DNA from: Diatrype stigma
Lineage: Eukaryota > Ascomycota > Sordariomycetes > Xylariales > Diatrypaceae
DNA: 64,000 nucleotides
Assembly (NCBI GenBank): GCA_022225965.2
Contig: JAKJXP020000053.1
Span: 1-64,000, forward strand
Direction of reading: 5' to 3'
Shown here: positions 1 through 13,941 of the stretch, piece by piece
Layout: every line of letters begins with the position of its first letter
How positions within the stretch are numbered: the stretch's first letter is position 1
Made by a program: the position numbers and the translations under genes
Notes under the pieces: generated by a model
Told to the model about the DNA's origin: nothing
The model's input: only the letters and a program-made list of their open reading frames with translations
Databases searched by the model: none

Positions 1-6
1 TTTGTT

Positions 7-47
<41 letters not shown>

Positions 48-3000
48 CAACCTCTGCCAACGTTGTTTTACGGCCAGCCACCTTGATACTCCCTGGATCC
101 GCGTTGTGTTCTGAATTTCTCTTTTTCTTTTCTTCACTACACCCATCTGTTGCATATTTCATTTGCACTGCATCGATCATCGAGATCTGGCTTTGATTTC
201 ATTTGAACTTTTCGTCCGGGAGCTGGATCTCTTCCGTTCAGGGGAAGGGAAAACTAGGAAAAGGCGGCTAAATCAACGGAAGGGGGAGGGAAACTCTACA
301 AAAAAACAGCGGCTGGTACTGGTAGATAAGATTTGACTTGCTTCTGAAGTTTGTCTCCGATGATTGATCAACAGATCAGATATCACGCGAATGACTTCAC
401 CTACGTAGACTAGGAAAGCAGAATAGTACAATTGATTTTCTCTGTTCACCTCATGGCCCTGCGACCTTTGATTGCCTATGTGTTATGTCAAAAAAATGTT
501 AGATGCTGTCAATTGTAATGGAGCCCACGATAGAAGAGCAAGACCAGACCCAAGCCAATGGCAGATCGATCGATCGCAGCAACTGTGCCCCTGGAACGCA
601 TTTTACCAACTCCTGCAATTCCAGTGTATCATTAATCACCTGTAGTTCCCTTGTCACCCTGGGTGGGCCTTCCATGCCTCGTTGGTAGGTATTGATAAGA
701 TCGCACGCTTTCCTTTCTTTTTTCCTTCCATTGCTACGCTACTAACTACCTACATACATACAGATAGAGACGTTGTGTATCCAACAGTTGCTGATTACTT
801 TGCCATGTCTTTGTTCCCGCGGTAGGCTTTGAATTTTTACTGCCCCCACGTATACCCCACTCCAACCCCCCTCGCCTCGCCGCCTTTATCGATTCGCTAA
901 TGGTGATGACGGTTAATGGGCGGTGACAGCGATGATGAGATGGAAGAGGGGGGCTTTGCGTTGCAAAGCCGGGCGAGGGGGCGAACAACTGCGCATGCGA
1001 AACTAAGTTACTACTTACCTATTAACCAACATACATGAACTAACTTGAACTACCCAATATTCAATGTAACATGATTACCTACCCCCGGCCTTCCCCCAAA
1101 CCCCTCCCTCCCCCTCAATCTATAAAGTACAATGACTGCACTGATGTGGGATGAGACTCCCAGTGCGCGCCTCCTATTGGCTACCGGATTGCTGGTAACG
1201 GACTAATCTAATCGGTCAAGGGTGGTGTGGATTGTTGGATATCATTAGCGTGTGCTGCCTTTTTTTTTTTTCTTTCTTTTCGGTTTTTTGCCTTGCCCCA
1301 GCCTGCCTTCCAGATGGATCTATCGACCGAACGAACGGACCCGAGCGAGGTCCCCCCTTCTCCACCCCGGCGTCATTGTTAGCCTTGTAGGTAGTCGTCT
1401 CATTGCTATTATTCTTGTCATTCAATGACTCTATGATCATGGTGACTAACTACTAGTTAGGTTATACATGACTGAAATATACCAAACCCGGGGGACTATA
1501 TGCACCAATACATTGAATTGCGTTCTATTGCGTAGTGTGGCATGGCATAGTATAGCATTTGTGGAGAGGCCTAACTATTCTTTGTGGTGGCAATTCTTCT
1601 CAATCTCTTCTCGTTCCTACGAGGGCTAACTGAGACCTGTTTAGGGCTGCTATCTACCTCAATTCTTAGTTAAATTGTAGTAGATCCCAGTGAGTGACAC
1701 ATACATACCTGCCCATGTCACACCGTTGGTTATTCGTACGCCTCTTTGTTACCTCTGATAAGGCCGGTGTGGTTTCCCCGTTCTCCTCTAGAGAGAGCAT
1801 CAAATGGCACCAGTGGGCAGAACGCAGAGGACCAGGGGAGGCAGTGAGGTCACGGTCGGGCCTCACTAGCCGGGCAGCTTATTCTCTCTTACATGCTTAA
1901 ATTACCAATCGCTATTATAGAATGTACTCGGCCATGTTGAACGAGGCAGAATCCATCCACTTCTACGTGCCAAGCCTCGTTGATCTTGATCTCGCGGCGT
2001 CGATGGTATGGGTGGCGGCAGGCACCGACCGAGATCCATATCTGCTGTGGTCCATACCCCCTTTCAACGGTTGGCCATTGGCGTTGATCAGCATCACCAC
2101 TGGCACGCACGCACCGATTGCCAATGACTACCCGCATTAGACTAGCAGACACGATCGAGCTCCAACTGCTGAAACAAAGCATAGCTGCTACAACCACTCA
2201 CCATGACTTGAGCGAATGCAGCCATACCTTAGATACTTGCCTATAGTAGATCTCTCGGTGTCTGGCAACCACTAATGCGAGCTATGTAACTTGCGTGGCT
2301 CTCGGCCATGTTGCTCCTGCATTGCATACATGCATACCTATATATCTACATTCATGCCATGTGATTCCACGCGAATGTCATGGCTTCATGCCAATGCCTC
2401 GCTGATCTTCGCTCAGCTAACGCATGCTAATTCTCTAATACTGACGCCGGAGCCGATACGCCAGATACCTGGGTATGAACCTTTGTCCCCAACGGTGTAG
2501 CATGGCCACGCTACCGTTACCGCTTCCACTTGCCACGATAGCTGCCGCTGCCGTTGCGTTTCGTTCTGACTAAGGGCCTTGGTATGAATGAGCTGTGTCA
2601 CCTTGTCACCGCGCAGGTGGCACGAGATCAAAGAAACCTGAAACAGCACACTAGCTCAAATCATAGCCACCACGCAGTGTACGCGCGCCTGGGTAACCAA
2701 TCCCCGCCTCTGGATGGCATCGTCCGACCAACTGCGCCAGTATGGCACTTACCCCAGCCTACAGGGTTTTACCTACCTACCCACCCAGGTAATCCGGAGA
2801 AACCCAGGAAGACGGTGAAGGAGAATTGACTAGAGGATAGAGGGGCTAGGGGGTAAGTCAGAAAACGTTTCTGTGCGCCCTGGGTTTTCCCCCCTCATGG
2901 TGTACCAATCTCTGTTACTGTGCTGCCCTGTCCCCTGTCCTGCCACAATGCTGTGCCATATATCCCGTCTTATCGATCTTCGTCCATCCGTTCATACACT

Positions 3001-3600
3001 GCCGCGCCTGCGCTTCGTTACGTGGGTGGCCATGATCGATACAAAAATAGCGCACCTGCTTTACTGGACAGCCAGACTAGTCTCAGCCACTGTAGATAGA
3101 TAGTCCGGTTTTATATCGCGCTAATGTGACTACAAAGGTAGCTAGCTATCATAGACCGCAAAAGGGCGTGTTACAAGCGGTAGAAATATTCCCCTCTTGG
3201 GTCCAGAAGTGGGTAAACGTGCCGAGTATCTATCTAATTCCCAGAGCAGATCGCTAGGTTACTTGTTAGAACAGTCCGGGTATTGTTACCATCTGTCCCC
3301 GCGTGTCTCACATAGCACTAGCAGCTAAGATTAGCTACTGGTGTGCTCCACCCCCGCTGGATCAGGAGAGGAAGAAGAATAGGCGAAGTATCTGAGATCA
3401 GCCTTATCACGCCGGGAGGGGGCACGGGGTAATCATCGTCTTATTGCGAGCTACTACCTCGCCATGTGTCCAGTGTCCCAGACACGTACCGGGAGCGTGT
3501 AACGAGTTTGGGCGAGACAGGTAGAGTGGAAAAGAGGATGAGGAAGGGAGGGGCAAAGGTCCCGGATCCAGAGTCCTGGGGCTGAAATAGCCGGGCTGGA
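1..3600. other. Gene-poor intergenic stretch
   Basis: No convincing gene is visible on either strand; the open frames are short and lack recognisable motifs. The stretch opens with a run of 39 T residues (about 9-47). It carries many short TACC/GGTA microsatellite-like motifs and pyrimidine-rich tracts (for example near 1081-1120 and 1259-1290). Some of this could be UTR or non-coding transcript sequence, but nothing in the sequence shows it. Confidence 0.5.
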
Positions 3601-6600
3601 CCACGATATCGAAATTTCAACACGTGTAGATAGATAACACCGGTAGTGCTCCTACTATTCCATACATCCGTGGCACCGGACTGTCTGTAGCGGGAACCGT
3701 ATGTTCAATGGATTCCTGTTGCCTACGTGTGGGTGTTGCACCGTGGAGAATCTTGTTGAGGGAAAGGACGGCAAGGTTCTTACACCCACTGCTGCTCCAC
3801 GTGCTCCAATCTAGACTCCGGTTCAGCCGTTCCTGGGGGTTGTTTGGGAGAGGGAGCTGCATGACCGGAGAATACTGGTAAATTATTCTGATTACATATG
3901 CAGTTATGTATATAGCCCTGTACCTTGACTTTGAATAGGGACCACTAGTGATTACCTGTGAGGCTCTAGATACGCCAAGTTTTGTCCCCATTGCTACGCT
4001 ACGGCATACTAGATGCACACGTGGGTTTCGATGCGACCATTATCTAAGACTATCCAGCATCGGGTCCAGGGATGTGTTCATGTCTGTCTTACCCCGACTG
4101 TTGAACTCGCCGTCGTCAATACTCGACATGGCGGCATGTGTCAAAAAGCGGGAGCTAATGCAGAGCCGGAAAAGAATTCCAATGGCAGGACAGAACAGGA
4201 GCTTCTAAGAAGGTTCCTTTTCCTGAGACAAAGCATCATATGACAGGTTGAGAGCCCTTTGATCGAGTACCTGCCTATCTAGGTAGGCGAGATGATGGTG
4301 TGAGGTTTCAAAATCAGCATCTTAACTCTTTGTCGGGTCTGGCTTCGAGGTCCTGGTTTTAGAGTGCTTACTTTGTAGCACGAAGTTGATGTGTACCTGT
4401 CACCGCCATGGCTTCCTTTGTTATCTGATATACCCCACACTTATACATGCATGCCTAGTCAAGACCTCTGTGTTCCATACTGTCTGAACGGTTCTAGACA
4501 CTCCTAAGTTGCGCTAGAGATCCAGCAACCCTCTTGATGAAAGTTGGAATGTTGAAGTACCTACTTAGTGAGTTAACAGGCAGATAAGCAGTTCGGAAGC
4601 GATATGTTGCATTGAATCAACCCGACGTCTTCGTGTTACGTGGCAAAATCATGTCGTCATATCAATGGCATATGAAATGCTTTATGCCTCAGATACAATG
4701 CACCTCATTAGGTATCTCACTGTCATACACATGGTACTCAGGCTTACTATACAGCCTGTTGGCCTTGGTAACACGAAACATCTGCTCATCCATCGTCTAC
4801 CTTGATGTAACTACGTGACAATCCAAGAAACCGACAATGCAACGCTACAATGGCACATAGCGAGTACATGATGCGGTACATGCACGTAGGCTTTTTCGAC
4901 TCGGTCTCCGGGACATGCCTGGATTGCACGCAGCTCATCCTATCATGGATGCAACCCTCCATGCAACCCTAGATGCAACCCCCCCAAGCCCCCTCAAGCA
5001 TGTAGTCTATTGAGTATCATGGTACCTACTTGGAATAATACCCTGGCTGCATGGACGATATCTATAGGTGGAGCCCTGAAGGTGGAGATCGCCAGGCGTT
5101 CAGGCCGTCCGGTCGCAGTGGCAGAGTGGATGGCCTAAAGTGAATTCTGAAGCTAATTAGCCACCAAGCCCCGCCGTTGGCTAGCCCCATTAGCTAGCCC
5201 CATTAGCCTCCTGCTACCGACCAACGACAGCGCTGCGTTTCGACCAATTGGGCAATTGGCCTAAGTTACCGACTACCCCACACGCTAACGGTTTGGCAGA
5301 TCTCAAGGAGCGAAAAACTCGCTTCATTATGCTTTTCTCCTGGCCTCTACCAGGCTACCGACTGTGATTACCACCGGGGCTGTGTATGCGTATGCACATA
5401 CTACATATGTATATGATATTGGTAGGTAGGCAGGTAGCGACCAAGATTGGACGAAGCCCACGTGGAGAGCCTATAGGCTGCCCGGTCATATTCACGGGTC
5501 GTGGCCCCTGGCCATTAATTCCCCTAGTGAGACCGACCGACTGACCGGAGAGTGCCGTTTGAGTGCCCGATCATATATCGACTATCGACAGCCGAAACCC
5601 GCTGCGTGGGCGATGCAACCCTACCCCTATCCTAGCACCCAGCCTGCCTATCTAGCGCCTGGGGCTGAGCTGAGTTGTGACCGACCTCTAGCTATTGTAT
5701 TGCGTTGTATTGTGCTTCTGCCTCCAACCCACCCTAGAGAGCCGGGCCAATTGACGAGGGCGGGGAAATTAGACCATCGCGGTGTATTACCCCAGCTTGC
5801 TAACCTATAAGGTAGGTCTATGTAGGTGTTGGCAAGGGCATGGTGTACGGGCCCGAGACTATCGCAAATGCAATTTGCTGGATGGCAGGTATCGATTGAT
5901 AGTCTTCATTCGAGGCTGGAAACCTGCGCGATCTGCTTAGATGAGATCGGAGGAGATAGGGTCCCTGCACATCCGCCTCGCCAACCTCTCCCACCACCAC
6001 CACCACCCTTTGACAGGGGACTAGAGGGATTTTGAGGCTCATGCAAGGTGCAATCTTCCTATCTCTGTCCATGTGCGTATCAGGTAGTTTACGTATTGAT
6101 CTGACATGGTTGGTCTGTCGCCAACATGTAGTCTTCCAAAGGTGTAGTTTGGGACCAACCGTCGGACTAAGGTGGGGTTGCCGGACGGTAGCACTACCGC
6201 TCCGTCGCGTGGAATTCTGATAGTGATCTGGTTATCAATGTCTAGGAAATTCAAACTCAAGGTCCTGGCAAGTCGACGGAAGATTTAGTTGTAGCCCCCA
6301 ACCTCTTGCTACTCTTGGCATAATCATAGACTCGGTCAAAACTGCCAGTATCCGGTGTAAAATAGGCATCAGCTGGACTAATGGTTTTGGATATAGTGTA
6401 CATCCGACGAATATGCATTGATTCGCATATGGCTGCTACGTTCTTTTCGCGATGTAACTTCAACCCATGTCCTAATAAGGCAGACCACCGTGGATCACTT
6501 ATAAGTTGCTTACCTAGTTCGAAAGATGTTAACACTCAGTTGATATGTCTTTTCTCACATGCTGTAATCAAAAATTGATTTGGTGCGTGACTTGATAGTA

Positions 6601-7620
6601 TATTGCATTGCAAATCTGTCGGCTATCATATACACAACCTTCTCGGAAACCAAGCATATGATAGAAAGGAACATCGAAAACAAAAGTTAAAAAAGAGAAT
6701 CTAAAGCAGTGTGCCTAAGAGTGTTAAGAAGGGATCCAAGAGGGAATTAAAATTTGGTTAGACCCTTCGGAACGAAGGCATGATGAAGCCTAACGACTCC
6801 CGCCCCTGTAAGATGCAGTAACATTTTATGATCCAGCGGTTGATGAAGTTGTTTATTTCAGGTCCTGATGGTTACAATACATGCTATACTGCCCAAGGTC
6901 TCGTGTAACATGGTAACGGGCGTCAAAGCTGAAATAGTTCATCCCATTCCTGAAAGTAGAGTGGAGTAACGCGGACAGTGTTCAATTGTTGCGCTTCTCA
7001 TATTCCCCTAGCTCATGAAGTATGTTTAGAGTCAGAGTAGAGGCAGTAGAAGCATTAGCAGAGTCCGCTGGCAATACGGCTAGACTTCCTTGCTCCAGAG
7101 TATCTGTAGGGTGCTGATCATACCAGACATCTGCGTCCTTGGAGCTGCTCATGGGGTAATCGAGGATCATCTTGAGTTTGGTCTGGCACCGTTGAGTCGA
7201 GGTAATTCTCGGTATAATAGAGCCTTATTCAAATCGCAGCATGTTTGGCACGGCGGAGCTTGCTAGGTAAAACACTGGGGCCAGGGGGTTCAGGGGTCTT
7301 GCTTCGAAGAGTCATCCTTTCGATGTTCATGTTTCGAAGAATTTCCCTTCGATGAACTTGTTTTTTGTTTTTGTGACTCTGGGGCACCATTATGGGTTTG
7401 GACAACCACAATAGTAATAATAATAAGTTTATAGGACTGGCTATAAATAGTCTAATACCTTCTGCTTCTATTGCTTTGAACATGAGGAGAGCAGTAACTG
7501 AAAGAAACGGCGTCTTCTTTGGTTCTACTTTGGTGCCTCTCTCATTATCACTTGAACAACTATCCAGTCACAACCTTGGGGTATTACATTCTGTTGCAAT
7601 ATACTAAGAATGTATTGGAA
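3601..7620. other. Gene-poor stretch with weak ORF fragments
   Basis: No gene can be supported. A short direct repeat of ATGCAACCC units lies near 4950-4982, and a tandem of GCTAGCCCCATTA units near 5180-5212. On the minus strand, adjoining open frames at 6039-6535 and at 6982-7483 look slightly protein-like; the second has a leucine-rich hydrophobic segment followed by a basic tail. They do not join through clear splice sites and match no family I recognise, so they may be eroded gene pieces. Confidence 0.4.
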
Positions 7621-10600
7621 ACGATATAGTGAATCAGTATGTGGTCTTAGTGATATGCTGCGTTTTATAACATACCGGTGTGCTAAGGTGGAATTATCCA
7701 CAAGGCAAAGTAATATAACACCACGGAGATTTGAGCAACCCCTGAATTCTTGATAACGTACATCTGCGTAATTTTAGGGAAGCCCCTAAGCTGAAGAGCG
7801 AGGTATTCCTTCGACTTTTGATGATAGTGTTTAATGTGCTTAGGAATGACCATAAGTACCTATATCCCACAATCTCGATTCTTCGGCATCACCAATGGTG
7901 TGTCTTTGAAATGAGCTGCATCAGGATCTACAAACTTCCTGTTGCGAGCCAGTAACGTTGTGTCGTCATTTAGCAAGCAATACGGTTGAAAACCAAATAA
8001 CCCATGTAATGAGGAGAGGCTTGTATCTGTAGCTTATTATTCCTTAACATCTCGTATATTGCAAGTCTAACCGGTCTGATGGTAGGAAAAGGTAAGAGCA
8101 GTTCCTTCTCGGAATGCAATAGGTACGTAGACACAGCCAGCAGGGGCTTCAGTCAGATAATGCAAGGCCTTGTTCACGGCAAACCCCCTCCCCGATCATA
8201 GTTGATAATTGATCACTACACGCGGAAGGTTCAGGTTTCCGTAATACTATTTTCCAAATATATATACCATACCTATAAATACCACACCATGTTTCTGCTC
8301 AAGACCATGAAATACAGTTCCCGTCGCCGTTTTCGCCTGTAGCATTTTTGAAACGTTTGACTTTGGCAGCACGATGCGTGGAATCCGGGCATGGCTTTGC
8401 GGCACCTGTCACCCGTGTTTAGAGGAGCCGGTGCGACGGCGGATATTACGTGCATGGGATGAAGTGGCAGTGAGTTCTCTGTAGCCAATCTAGTCTGCAG
8501 AGACCCTTGAAGTTATCATGAGTAAACGTGTGTGGTAAGCCAAGAGCGTCTGTAGGCTGTTCTACCTCGTAGCATGGACGTTATAAGACAACCCAAGGAT
8601 TCACATCCATATTCTTAGTCTGGGTATGGTCTTAGTTCAAGTATAATAGAAACTCCAACTGAATTCTTGGGCGATTATTCAAATTCGCACCTAGTAGCAA
8701 CTTGCTTATCATGTTGTAACATCGCCCAATACCTAACATTGACACATATCCACTCCGTAAAGAATCTATCCTTAATTGTATAGCCCCAATATGCTAGACC
8801 AAACACCAAAGGAGAGAGGGAAGGCTTCGAAAGACCACGTGCTTACGGTGTGACGTCAGACATATTCATATCTCTAACTTCACCTCAAGCAGTGAGTTGG
8901 ATGATATGAACTATCGTTCACCACAACGACTCCGGTTCGGTTCATAGGTCAATGCAACGGGCTTTCATAGTTCAGGCGACTTATCTAGAGATGGTTTCAC
9001 AGCTATTCTTACTCGAGCCTTGCCATTGTTTCATGAGTACTTGTGATATAATAAACCTGACTACATTAATACAGTCCACTCACGAATAGTGGTGGTGCCA
9101 TGAAGGCAGGCACAACTAACACACCCTCCCCTACCTTCCCCCTTTCTCGAAAATACTTTAGTCCTTCCGTTGGTAGCATCACCACAGCCCAGCGTCACGA
9201 GTCACGACGCTGTAGCCCCAATGATAGTTGGAAAAGGACACTAACTCGAGGATCGAGTTAGCCGAAGCACAACGCCCCGAAGTATGTAGGTGACCGGGCT
9301 ACCGCACTGTGGTGCCCTCTGCAACACTGGCCTCTCGAGGCCGTGTGCTGTGTCAGAGGCGTCGACTATACTTTATCAGATATCAGCACGCACAGCCCTA
9401 GACGGGTGTAGCGGAGTGCCATCTGCTATTTCCGGCTACATTCACGTTACGTAGGTAGCTGCTCATGCGTGATATACATATTGGGGCGGGCGCACAGGGC
9501 CTGCCCGCTCCCGCTCCCGCCGAAGGCTTCCTATGTGCATAGGTACGTTATGTGGTAGGTTGGTAGCTGTTCAGTCCGTAGATCCGCAGCCAATCGCTCT
9601 ACCGGTGGTAGCAGCGCCCTGGACAGGATGGAACCTGTGAGCTACCAGTCCTGCTCAATGTATCCGAGTGCGATGATGAGGCGCACGACCAACCACTGGC
9701 AGTCATCCCAGGTGACGTTCGCTCTGCGAAGCACATTGATAATTATGATGACCTTGTACAATCGCAACAAACGTGGGGGTAAAAGGCCTCGCCTTGAAGA
9801 GATGAAGAAGCAGGATTCAACAGCATTACGCCAGTCAACCAGTCAACCGGATACCAAGACAAGTAGTGTTCGACCGCCTTACCGCTCCGCCTATTCCTTC
9901 TGCAGTTCGCCCCCTGACCATCCACCCATCTATCTACCCACACCTAACTACATATCTGTGTCTTGTCACCTGCAGCCTCATCCCGCGTGCATCGATTCTG
10001 CAAGTTTCATGCAAGTGGGCGAGCGAGCCTGTTCAAAGGATAGAAAAGGGGGGATGGAGCGGGGAGAGACTCGCCATCGCTGCAGTTCATGACAGCAGCA
10101 GCTGGCAGCGGCGAAATGAAGCCGAATCGTGCAGCGACCTGCAGCGAAGCGGCGTGGCCGCTTCGCCCGGCTAGCTGCTAGCTAGATATGTAGTTGGCTC
10201 CCTCTAGAATGACCCAGTCGTTTGAAGAGCCGAGCGTACCATCCAATGTACCTGTCTACATCGAGTTAGGTACCACGATGGACATGTATATGGCTTGGCT
10301 AGAATATTCCCAGTACCTTGTTGAACAACTTGCCCAGCGCTTACTCAGGTACATGTGAGTATCTACTCGAGCGTGCCACGCTCAGCGTGGCTATCAAGGT
10401 AGGGCAGTGCGTAGTTTCCTACAGTCGAGAGTGTCTGATGCACCCCTAACACATGCACATATGGTGGGTTGGTATTGCATCATGGAATATTGCGCCCATG
10501 TGACGTGTGCCTGTAGATGGTTAGTCATTCTTAGCCCCTCAGACCGGAGAAGGCGGGCAGCCCCATTAATGATCTATCTAGTGATGTTTGTGTCACGTAC

Positions 10601-11133
10601 AAGACCAGAGCCCACTGCACGGACTGCTTTGCCTGCTTACTATTGTTCTCACACCTAGGTGTACCAACCTGCTTTCTAGTCGGGCTGTTAGTCGTACCAG
10701 AAGACCATCTAGTACGAGAAACGAGAAGCCAAGATAGCCTTCCGATCGGATCCGCACTGTAGCGAGCTATTGACATTGCAGCACCACTAGGGTGTACAGG
10801 TACAAAGGTTACGGCCAGGCAAGGCTGCTGTTACTACATTGTACCATCCTTGCTTGTGTAACAGAACCTAGTCATCCCGAGGAAGAAAAGACTACTTGAC
10901 GAAGAGGCGGGGGAGATGGAATGTAGTCTGGGTTATGTACACGTAGAGTCGTTGCGTTGCGGCGTTGCCTAAGATGATATCATGTGCAATGAAGTCATGT
11001 ACGGAACCCATAGTGAAGCTCCGTGGCAATAGGGCGCACAGGGGGGAAACAACTTGCTAGTATCGCATACGCTTGATGAAAGGTCGCTCTCATAATATGA
11101 AGAAAACGTAGCTGTATATAATGCCATTGTAAC
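7621..11133. other. Intergenic region downstream of the XLF gene
   Basis: No gene recognised. The open frames at 9628-10174 overlap one another in different frames, are rich in Ser, Pro and His, and lack motifs. The stretch holds the 3' flank of the minus-strand XLF-like gene that ends at 11134. Confidence 0.45.
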
Positions 11134-12810
11134 CTAGAACCTCCTTTTCTTCTTCGCTGGCGCGGCAGCTTTGCGTTCGAGTTCCTTCGCCAGCTCGGCG
11201 CGTTTCCGCTCCGCCTTCTGCTCCATGGTTTCCTCCTCTGCTGCTGCTGGTGGTTCCACGGACGACTCGGCTTGCGGTCGCCGCCTCGAGTCGCCCCCTG
11301 TGCTTTTCCCGATAGCCCCTAGCTTCTGTCTTGGCCGTGGACCTGTGCTGGACTCGACCGACGTTGCTCTCGACTGCTCCTCTGGCGGGGCGGGAGTGGT
11401 CCGAGATCGACCACCTATCGGCCCGAGGCCTCCACCCCTCCTCTTCTGGACTGGTGCGGCTGCTGGAGAGGCGCGGGGTGCGGATCCGGTTTCGGATTCC
11501 GATGCCGTCTCGTCGTCCTCTTTGGGCGGTGGTCGAGCCGGTGAGGGCGACTTCGCCAGTGGCGGCGATGATGCCTTCTTACTCCCTCCGATAGCTCCTA
11601 CTGGCTTTGATCGGGTGTTCCTAGCCGGGCTTGGCTTCACGGGTTCTGGATCCGATTCAGAAGCAGTGTCATCGTCGTTGGGAACAGTATGCGATGATTG
11701 ACTCTGAGATTGAACTTGGCTTAATCCCCTTTTACCCCCAAGGACACCCAGGCGGGGATAGGGCCTCTCTTCAACATTTGGGTGGCTATCTGGTATCAGC
11801 GCAAGACTATCACCCTCATCCGTCGTGTCCCCGTCTTGTATGGCGACTTGCCTGCGACCCCGGTTCTTCTTGGCAGAGACTGGCGTAACCTGCGTGGCCT
11901 GCGTGGCCTGGACCTGAAAATCATCATCGCTATCCGCAGCTGACTTTCCCTTATCTGGTGTAGATGGCCGTTCTTCTGCCGAGATTGTCTGCTCTTGAGG
12001 CTTGTTTATAGCGGATTTTGTCTCAAATGACCCCCACCAGTCATTGACCTGACTAGAAACTTCGATACCCCCCCTCTCGCCGTCTATACTGCTGTTGCCG
12101 AATGCATTTAGCAACAACGATGAGACGTCTTGAGGCATCTCCAAAGTAGATGCACAATGTGTCCGCCATTGATCTTCGTTGAAGGGTGCGAGGCCTTGCA
12201 CCTTTTCCTCAGCCATTGCCCTAGTGGCCTTGCGCTTGATCGGAAGTGAGTGAAACACGTGTTCTAAGCCCGTGCCAACAGCTAGCAGCTTATCGACTAA
12301 TCTATTGATGACCGCATCTTTCTCCTTGAGCCTAGAGACGAGGTACTCGGCTTCTTGTGCCCGCACCTGATTACTCCGAATGAGCGGGACAACCAGGTCC
12401 GAGGCTAGCACGTCAGGCTGGCGCTTGGTCAAGTAGACGGGCCACTTCAGAGGTTCCAGTGGTTTCGGCAGCACACAGGCAATCTGGAGAAGGAGGTCAC
12501 CAGTGCCATGCGGTGACAGAGTGAGGCTAGTGAGCCCATGGTCGGGCGACGTGGGGTCAAAGGCGGCCTCCAGCTTGGACAAGAACACACGCCACTGCTC
12601 CTTGTCGCCGTCACTCAGATCGATGCTGGTATCCTCGTTGAGGCTTCGCTTGAGGATACCTTTTCGATCAAGACTCTCGGTCCAGATATTGGCCAGGTCA
12701 GTGATCTCGAGACTATAGGATGATGACTGGACGTTGAACCCGGGGGAGACGAGTAGCGCCGGGAGATCGGGAAATGTGGGTAACGGGCGCCATCTCAGAT
12801 TCGATGTCAT
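11134..12810 (-). CDS. nej1: XLF/Nej1-like non-homologous end-joining factor
   Basis: Single-exon protein of 558 residues. Residues 1 to about 125 resemble the XLF/Nej1 globular head, with a start rich in W, P and L and the segment EPLKWPVYLTKR. An alpha-helical, charged stretch at about 135-185 fits the dimerising coiled coil. Residues from about 250 onward are disordered and low in complexity (Ser, Pro, Ala, acidic residues). The protein ends in a basic cluster followed by Phe (KKKRRF), which resembles the C-terminal Ku-binding or basic tail known in XLF and Nej1. By family knowledge it would act in the nucleus with Ku and DNA ligase IV to bridge broken ends. The disordered tail of about 300 residues is longer than in human XLF (299 residues in all), but long tails are usual in filamentous fungi. 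The family call is by motif recognition and quite likely; the gene symbol is by analogy with yeast. Confidence 0.8.
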   Translation of the reverse strand: MTSNLRWRPLPTFPDLPALLVSPGFNVQSSSYSLEITDLANIWTESLDRKGILKRSLNEDTSIDLSDGDKEQWRVFLSKLEAAFDPTSPDHGLTSLTLSPHGTGDLLLQIACVLPKPLEPLKWPVYLTKRQPDVLASDLVVPLIRSNQVRAQEAEYLVSRLKEKDAVINRLVDKLLAVGTGLEHVFHSLPIKRKATRAMAEEKVQGLAPFNEDQWRTHCASTLEMPQDVSSLLLNAFGNSSIDGERGGIEVSSQVNDWWGSFETKSAINKPQEQTISAEERPSTPDKGKSAADSDDDFQVQATQATQVTPVSAKKNRGRRQVAIQDGDTTDEGDSLALIPDSHPNVEERPYPRLGVLGGKRGLSQVQSQSQSSHTVPNDDDTASESDPEPVKPSPARNTRSKPVGAIGGSKKASSPPLAKSPSPARPPPKEDDETASESETGSAPRASPAAAPVQKRRGGGLGPIGGRSRTTPAPPEEQSRATSVESSTGPRPRQKLGAIGKSTGGDSRRRPQAESSVEPPAAAEEETMEQKAERKRAELAKELERKAAAPAKKKRRF

Positions 12811-13941
12811 TTCTTTTCTTGTTCAGGTTGTCCCTTTTCACAAGGGAAGATGAAATTCGCGACAATAGCAAAAAGATTCACCGGCTAACGCTCTCAGATT
12901 TCGACGTCAAGGCTTGAAACTCAGCGAGGCTGGGAAAGGTTCGTTATTTGGTTAGGCATTAGGCACGATGGTGAAGTTGGAAGTTGGAAGTTGGAACTTG
13001 GATTGCAACGCATTATTTTGGTGCTAACCCGAAAATGGCATTAATACATACTGTGCTAATTATACTGTGCCCTGCAGCCTGGACCCTTGAAGCAATACGC
13101 CCAGTCACGTGCTTATGATCTCTCTTCCGACTTCATAATCCAAGCACCGCTCGATGGTCGACCAGATCGATCTACCATACTAATGGTTCTTCCCAGAAGC
13201 AACCCGGTGTTGCACATGGCCCGTCTTATTTCAGTCACTTGGTCTCGTAAAGGTCGCAGATACAGTTGCAGTCGTACGGTGTACCTTACACCACAACGGC
13301 GCCAACGCTATCTCACAAGGCAAGCTCCCGATGGGTCACTACGTAATTAGGCCTGGCGCGGCGGCCCTTCTTGCACATGCACGCGCCACACCCGCTCTAT
13401 TTATATGAGACTGATGTCGCAGTGGCACGGCGGTTATGCTAATTATCCACATGGCGAGTCCTGACCTGGATGCTGGATGGTGTAAGGTGCGTTCATGTCA
13501 TGGCACTGTCATTCGACTGTCACTCATTGAGTAGTTACCAGATCGGGCATCTGTTTGTGTTTCCCAATGACAAGAAGAGTAATCTAGGTAGTGTGGCCAG
13601 ACCCTTTCTTCCTGAGAGGCGATATCGAAATACCCCGTCGTCTCATTCAACTTGTTCCTTCGAGTTCCTAGGTACTTTATCATACCTCGTCGGTATAATA
13701 CATCTCTTAGCAACGCCCGTTCTTCTAATACCCCAGGAGTTGCTACATTATGTATGGAACTTATACGTGTCTGGCTATTGACTCCCGCAGCAGTAAGTTG
13801 ATATCGGTCATCCAAATTCCGAGGAGATTGAAGGCGTGGTTCCATAGATCTCCTTGTATTTCACCATAAATCATTCCAAATGCTTTCTCGGAAACTTGAC
13901 GTTCTAAAAAACATATTTCGATACTATAAGACAATAGTCAT
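12811..13941. other. Intergenic, upstream of the XLF gene
   Basis: Holds the 5' flank of the minus-strand XLF-like gene, including a short tandem of GTTGGAA units near 12973-12995. The open frames at 13470-13845 are short and show no motif. No other gene seen. Confidence 0.4.
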
